This document shows, piece after piece, positions 59,810-64,000 of a DNA stretch of 64,000 nt; the stretch's first letter is position 1, and each line of letters opens with the position of its first letter. The notes under the pieces were generated by a model. That model was not told where the DNA came from, made no database searches, and worked only from the letters and a program-made list of their open reading frames with translations. This DNA comes from Pseudomonas protegens (GTDB lineage: Bacteria; Pseudomonadota; Gammaproteobacteria; Pseudomonadales; Pseudomonadaceae): the NCBI RefSeq assembly GCF_013407925.2, contig NZ_CP060201.1, positions 2,046,001-2,110,000 on the forward strand, written 5' to 3'. The translations under genes were made by a program, and so were the position numbers.

Positions 59810-60829
59810 CTAGCGATACAGCACCCGCTCCGCCAGTTCATCGGCCACCCGCGCCGGGGAGCGCTTTTCGGCCTGGGCATGAGCGAAGACTTCGGTCAGC
59901 CGTGAACTGATCTTCGAAAGGTGGGCGGTGATGGTCGACAGCTCCTCGCCACGGTGCTTGAGCGAGACATAAATTAGCCCGCCGGCATTGATCACGTAAT
60001 CCGGCGCATAAAGGATGCCGCGGCGTTCAAGCTGGTCGGCCACTTCCAGGTTGGTCAGTTGGTTGTTGGCCGATCCCGCCACCGCCGCGCAACGCAATTG
60101 CGCCACGCTATGACTGTTGAGCACGGCCCCCAGGCCGCAAGGCGCAAGGATGTCGCAGGGGGTACTGAGCAGCGCATCGTTGGCAATCGGATGGGCGCCC
60201 AGTTGCTCCATGGCCAGCTGCACCTTGCCCGCATCGATGTCACTGACCAGCAGCTCGGCCCCGACTGCATGCAGCTGTTCGGCCAGGGCAAAGCCGACGT
60301 TGCCCAGACCTTGGATCGCCACTCGCAGGCCTTCCAGGTTGTCGCTGCCCAGGCGCGCCATGGCGGTGCTGCGGATGCCGGCGAACACCCCCATGGCGGC
60401 GTGGGGCGAAGGATCGCCGGCAGCGCTGGTGCTGGTGACGTAGCGAGTCTGCTGGGCGATGCAGTCCATGTCGGCCACCGAGGTGCCGCTGTCGATGGCG
60501 GTGATGTAGCGGCCGTCCAGTTGCTCGACGCAACGGCCGAAGGCCTCGAACAGCGCGGCGCGATTCTCCACATGGGCCGGACGGATGATCACCGCCGTGC
60601 CGCCACCTTGCGGCAGCCCGGCCAGGGCGGCCTTGTAGCTCATGCCCCGGGCCAGGCGCGCGGCGTCTTCCACGGCGCTGGTGGCATCGGGATAGGCCAG
60701 ATAACGGCAACCGCCCAGGGCGGGGCCCAGGCGGTTGTTGTGGATGGCGATCACTGCCTTCAACCCGGTGCCGGGGTCGACGCTGAGGTGCAGCGATTCA
60801 AGGCGGGTACTGTGCATGAGAGCGAACAT
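59810..60829 (-). CDS. ldh: Leucine/phenylalanine/valine dehydrogenase family protein with catalytic Lys replaced by Thr
   Basis: A 339-residue member of the Glu/Leu/Phe/Val dehydrogenase superfamily: substrate Lys66 in MSYKAALAG, a Rossmann motif QGLGNVG near 170, and AANNQL-type ASANNQL (GSANNQL) plus APDYVINAGG near the end. The usual GGGK of the active site reads GGGT, with Thr78 (codon ACG, 60596-60598 complement) where the catalytic lysine (K80 of Bacillus LeuDH, 12 residues after the first) is expected. The enzyme would otherwise interconvert branched or aromatic L-amino acids and 2-oxoacids with NAD+. Activity is doubtful unless the base is an error. Confidence 0.85.
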   Translation of the reverse strand: MFALMHSTRLESLHLSVDPGTGLKAVIAIHNNRLGPALGGCRYLAYPDATSAVEDAARLARGMSYKAALAGLPQGGGTAVIIRPAHVENRAALFEAFGRCVEQLDGRYITAIDSGTSVADMDCIAQQTRYVTSTSAAGDPSPHAAMGVFAGIRSTAMARLGSDNLEGLRVAIQGLGNVGFALAEQLHAVGAELLVSDIDAGKVQLAMEQLGAHPIANDALLSTPCDILAPCGLGAVLNSHSVAQLRCAAVAGSANNQLTNLEVADQLERRGILYAPDYVINAGGLIYVSLKHRGEELSTITAHLSKISSRLTEVFAHAQAEKRSPARVADELAERVLYR

Positions 60830-61011
60830 CGACGGGCTCCCGAATCACGTCTGGTAGTCGCCAGTATAGGCTTGCGCCTGGAATTTGCTGCGCCGCGCAG
60901 GAATAAGCCGGGAGCCTTTCCTGGCATTGGGAAATAACCTGCAACCACCTGTGTCAGCACTGGACGAAGCGGCGCCACGAGGCTAAAACGAGGCATCCGT
61001 CGGAGGTTGAG

Positions 61012-61815
61012 ATGAACCCGCGCCAAGCCTTTTTCGCCTGCCTGCACCGCTCGCCACCCGCTCTGCTGGAGGCGGCGCTGTGGATCGCCGCCGAACATGC
61101 ACCGCAACTGGTCCCCGAACGCCAGCTGGAAGCCTTCAAGGATATCCAGCTGCAGATCGGCAACAGCCTGCCCCCGTTGCCGGCGAACGAGTTGGGCCAG
61201 CCGCTGTTGCGGCGGATGAACGACCTGGGCTTTCAACAAGACGAACACCTGCCCCTGCGGCCCCAGGCGGCGCTGATGGACAAGGTCCTGGAGTCGCGCC
61301 GCGGGCAGCCCCTGGCCCTGGCGCTGATCGCCCTGGAGCTGGCGCATCGCTTGCAGATTCCCCTGGTGGGCGTGAACTTCCCCGGGCACTTCCTGCTGCG
61401 GGTGCCCGGCGCCGACCATTTGCTCGATCCTTGCGGCGGACGCCGGCTGTACCCCGCCGACTGCCGGGAACTGCTGCAGCGCCAATACGGCGCCCATATC
61501 AAGCTCAGTGCCGAACACCTGGTCAGCGCCGAGCCCACGCAGATGTTCCAGCGCCTGTCGCGCAACCTGCGCCAGTTGCACCTGTCCTACGACGACCACC
61601 TGGGCGCCCTGATCAACGCCGAACGCGTGCTGGAGCTGGGCAATGGCAGCGCCGCCGACTACCTGGCCCGGGCCAGCCTCTACCAGCGCCTGGAATGCCC
61701 GAACGCCGAGCGCTTTGACCTGGAACACGCCCTGCTGCTCAGCGACGATCCGATCCAGCGCCTGCGCCTGACCGAGCGCCTGGGGCACCTGCCGCCCAAC
61801 ACCATCGTGCACTGA
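61012..61815 (+). CDS. SirB1-family protein (transglutaminase-like fold with TPR-like tail)
   Basis: A 267-residue cytosolic protein with the SirB1/DUF transglutaminase-like region (MDKVLESRRGQPLALALIAL, RLQIPLVGVNFPGHFLLRVP) and a C-terminal helical-repeat part (LGALINAERVLELGNGSAAD). Homologues sit near hemK/prmC in enteric bacteria; here it is alone. A catalytic triad is not obvious. Function unknown. Confidence 0.8.
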   Translation: MNPRQAFFACLHRSPPALLEAALWIAAEHAPQLVPERQLEAFKDIQLQIGNSLPPLPANELGQPLLRRMNDLGFQQDEHLPLRPQAALMDKVLESRRGQPLALALIALELAHRLQIPLVGVNFPGHFLLRVPGADHLLDPCGGRRLYPADCRELLQRQYGAHIKLSAEHLVSAEPTQMFQRLSRNLRQLHLSYDDHLGALINAERVLELGNGSAADYLARASLYQRLECPNAERFDLEHALLLSDDPIQRLRLTERLGHLPPNTIVH

Positions 61816-62005
61816 ACCCCGGCTGCACCCGCGCCCGCCGCGACCGGATGAAACACCAACTGCAGGACACCACCCGACACCTGCAACGCCTGAACGGCAC
61901 ATGGCCAAGCGGCTGGGGCCTGTTGCGGATCCAGGCCAGGGCCGCATGACAGCCACGCCGGCGCTCTGGCAGGATGGGCGGCTCACGCCAAGGAACGGAT
62001 TCAGC

Positions 62006-62473
62006 ATGCTCATCAGAAAAGCTCACAGCGGCGACGCGCAGCGGGTCTTCGACATTCGCAACCGGGCCATCAACCACCAGTGCGCCGGTCACTATCCCGA
62101 GGCCGACCTGAAGATCTGGACCGATGGCGAACTGTCGGACTATTTCATCGAGCTGGTGGCGAACACCGGCCATGTCGCCGTCGTCGACAACCAGGTGACC
62201 GCCAGCGGCCTGCTCGACCTGGAGACCGGCCAGGTCGACGCGGTGTTCGTCGACCCGGCCTACATGGGGCGCGGCATTGGCCGCCGGATGATGGACTACC
62301 TCGAAGAACAGGCGCTGCAGGCCGGGTTGCCCCACCTGATCCTGGACTCGACCCTGAACGCCGCCGACTTCTATCGCCGCTGCGGTTTCGTCGGTGAGCG
62401 CATCGCCCAGTACCAGTCGCCCCGGGGCCTGACCCTGGCGTGCGTGCCGATGCTCAAGCACCTGGCCCGCTGA
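62006..62473 (+). CDS. GNAT-family N-acetyltransferase
   Basis: A 155-residue GNAT: motif A VDPAYMGRGIGRRMMDYLEE binds acetyl-CoA through the R-G-x-G-R loop, preceded by a beta-strand VDAVFVD and followed by FYRRCGF. The ATG at 62006 begins LIRKAHSGDAQRVFDIRN, the common GNAT start; the longer open frame upstream is not needed. The acceptor substrate is unknown. It is convergent with the MFS gene six bases downstream. Confidence 0.85.
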   Translation: MLIRKAHSGDAQRVFDIRNRAINHQCAGHYPEADLKIWTDGELSDYFIELVANTGHVAVVDNQVTASGLLDLETGQVDAVFVDPAYMGRGIGRRMMDYLEEQALQAGLPHLILDSTLNAADFYRRCGFVGERIAQYQSPRGLTLACVPMLKHLAR

Positions 62474-62479
62474 GCGGCT

Positions 62480-63847
62480 TCAGGACTTCAGGGGCGCAGC
62501 CCCTTGCGCGGCAGGCCCCGCCTCGCCGGAGGCGGCCGCCAGCGGCGAACGCACCTGAATGATCAGCAACGCCGCGAGCAGAGCCGGAATCCCACAGAAG
62601 AAGAAAATCTGCTGCACCGGAATGTGCATCGCCAGCAGCAGGCTGCCGAACAGCGGACCGAGGATCGAACCGAAACGCCCGACACCCAAGGCCCAGCCGG
62701 TGCCGGTAGCGCGCACCTGGGCCGGGTAGAAGTTGCTGGCAAAGGCGTTCAGGGTCAGCTGGCCGCCGATGATGCAAAAGCCCGCGGCGAACACGAACAG
62801 CACCAGGTAGCGCGGGTTGTCATGGTTCAGCCCCAGCAACACGGTGCACAGCGCAGCCGCCGCGAGTACCGCCGCCAGCAAGCGCACCTTGCGTTTCAAG
62901 CGGTCGGCGAACCAGGCCATGCAAATCGCGCCCAGGGTGCCGGCAAAAAGAAACATCGAGGTCACCAGGTTGGCCTGCTTCAACGCCAGGCCGCTCTCCA
63001 GCAGCAACGTCGGCAGCCAGCTGATCATGAAATACAGCAGGATCAGGCTGACGAAAAAGGTCGACCAGAGCAGCAGGGTCGGCCGCGCATAGCCGTGGCG
63101 AAACAGCTCCAGCACCGTGAGCTTGCTGTCCGCCTGCGCCTCATCGCCGCTCACGGCAACCGGCGGCTGCCAACCCGGGAGCATCTGCGCGCTGAGCTTG
63201 CGCAGTCGCGCATAGGGCGGCGCGTCCCGCAGCAGGCGCGGCAGGGACTCGGGCAGGCGCCAGAGCAAAAACGGAAACAGCAGCAACGGCGTGATGCCAC
63301 CGGCGAGGAACACCACCTGCCAACCAAAGCGCTCGATAAACCCGGCGGCGACAAAACCACCCGCCGCGCCGCCAAAGGAGAAACCGCAGGCGGCCAGGGT
63401 GACCATCAGGGTGCGCAAGCGCGGCGGCGAATATTCGGACATCAGCGCCATGGCGCTGGGCATCGCCCCACCCATGCCGATGCCGCAGATAAAGCGCGCC
63501 GCCATCAGGCTTTCCAGGGAACGGGTGAACACCATCAGCACCGTCAGGCTGGCGTAGATCAGCACGCAACAGAGCAGGATCCGGCGCACGCCAAAACGGT
63601 CCGCCAGGGGCGTCACCGCCAGGGAGCCCAGGGTCAGGCCCAGCAGGTTGGCGCTGAACACCGGGCCGAAGGCGGCCTTTTCCAGGCCCCAGTCCTGAGC
63701 CAGGGCCGGCACCACATACCCCAGGACCTGGGCATCGTAGCCATCGGTGACCAACAGCAAGGCAAGAAGCAACAGGAGCAACCACTGGTAGCGGGACACC
63801 GGGCGGGCGTCGAGCGCCGCGCGAAAGCTGGCAATCTGATTTTGCAT
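62480..63847 (-). CDS. MFS aromatic acid:H+ symporter (AAHS family, PcaK/BenK-like)
   Basis: A 455-residue inner-membrane protein with twelve hydrophobic helices. The AAHS motif DGYDAQVLGY lies in helix 1, GLTLGSLAVTPLADRFGVRR (in part) covers the loop 2-3 motif, and RFICGIGMGGAMPSAMALMS lies in helix 4-5. These are features of PcaK, BenK and MhpT-type importers of benzoate, 4-hydroxybenzoate or related acids. No catabolic genes are visible before the window edge. The minus-strand start at 63847 has a weak AAGGT-like site upstream. Confidence 0.88.
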   Translation of the reverse strand: MQNQIASFRAALDARPVSRYQWLLLLLLALLLVTDGYDAQVLGYVVPALAQDWGLEKAAFGPVFSANLLGLTLGSLAVTPLADRFGVRRILLCCVLIYASLTVLMVFTRSLESLMAARFICGIGMGGAMPSAMALMSEYSPPRLRTLMVTLAACGFSFGGAAGGFVAAGFIERFGWQVVFLAGGITPLLLFPFLLWRLPESLPRLLRDAPPYARLRKLSAQMLPGWQPPVAVSGDEAQADSKLTVLELFRHGYARPTLLLWSTFFVSLILLYFMISWLPTLLLESGLALKQANLVTSMFLFAGTLGAICMAWFADRLKRKVRLLAAVLAAAALCTVLLGLNHDNPRYLVLFVFAAGFCIIGGQLTLNAFASNFYPAQVRATGTGWALGVGRFGSILGPLFGSLLLAMHIPVQQIFFFCGIPALLAALLIIQVRSPLAAASGEAGPAAQGAAPLKS

Positions 63848-63950
63848 CGCAAGGTACCTGTTCGGTTTTTATGGTTATGGGCAACGCTGTTGCGCCGATC
63901 ACCGGTAGTGACCGCTCAGGCCCCATTGCGGGGCCCGGGTGATGCAGATG

Positions 63951-63978
63951 CCGCGCGGCCCCGGATGCCGGGGCCGCG
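63951..63978 (-). terminator. GC-rich hairpin near the window edge
   Basis: GCGCGGCCCCGG-ATG-CCGGGGCCGCGC is a 12-base stem with a three-base loop just downstream of a minus-strand stop codon. It lacks a T tract, so it may be a weak terminator. Confidence 0.4.
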
Positions 63979-63984
63979 CGCAGG

Positions 63985-64000
63985 TCAGGCCGGGGTGTCG
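63985..64000 (-). CDS. Possible 3' end of a gene entering from beyond the window
   Basis: On the minus strand the last bases read DTPA then TGA (63985-63987), followed by a strong hairpin, which is how a gene end would look. Only four codons are visible, so the product cannot be identified. Confidence 0.3.

Overview
The window is a chromosomal segment of a fluorescent-group Pseudomonas, most likely from the P. fluorescens complex (P. protegens/chlororaphis-like). The evidence is high GC codon use, a complete alginate operon in Pseudomonas order, Pseudomonas-restricted families (DUF3077, DUF3509), and many intergenic REP-type palindromes of the GTAGGAGC and GTAGCCGCTGCCG kinds. No rRNA, tRNA or CRISPR array was seen.

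Layout. (1) 1-17430: a long algD upstream region with a candidate AlgU promoter, then the 12-gene alginate operon algD-alg8-alg44-algK-algE-algG-algX-algL-algI-algJ-algF-algA. It covers precursor synthesis (AlgA, AlgD), c-di-GMP-gated polymerisation (Alg8/Alg44), periplasmic passage and modification (AlgK, AlgG, AlgX, AlgL), O-acetylation (AlgI/J/F/X) and export (AlgE). REP elements have entered the operon, including the signal-peptide coding ends of algK and algE, and two near-identical copies bracket algIJF. (2) 17466-22526: an accessory patch behind the operon terminator. It holds a DUF3077 gene with a highly structured leader, an AT-richer two-gene ATPase + HNH nuclease module resembling Septu (PtuA/PtuB) anti-phage defence, an intact IS3-family element, and an orphan YhfG-type (Fic antitoxin-like) gene coupled to a small Cys-rich ORF. 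(3) 22527-34348: housekeeping and transport genes, with an AaeXAB-like aromatic acid efflux operon (outer membrane factor, FUSC pump, DUF1656, HlyD adaptor) divergent from a LysR regulator, a D-2-hydroxyacid (2-ketoacid) reductase, and a DMT exporter divergent from an AraC regulator. (4) 34790-52826: an envelope uptake region. It has an OprD-type porin with a class A acid phosphatase, a TonB-dependent siderophore receptor with a YncE-like propeller, a self-contained exbD-tonB-receptor-exbB-5'-nucleotidase operon preceded by a Pho-box-like site, and two divergent ECF sigma/anti-sigma pairs, one of which leads into a ferric citrate receptor (fecA). (5) 52845-64000: a ribosome-associated HPF-like protein, serine catabolism (sdaA and a serine transporter with a divergent LysR regulator), DUF3509, psiE, LexA-controlled yebG, a small two-gene hypothetical module, a leucine-dehydrogenase-family protein whose catalytic lysine is threonine, a SirB1-like protein, a GNAT acetyltransferase and an aromatic-acid MFS symporter.

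The observations most worth following up are the phosphate-linked Ton operon, the stand-alone ATPase/HNH defence pair with its IS neighbour and orphan Fic-type antitoxin, REP elements converted into coding sequence in algK, algE and a DMT transporter, and the Lys-to-Thr change in the dehydrogenase. All calls are from reading the sequence and remembered family features. No database search was run.
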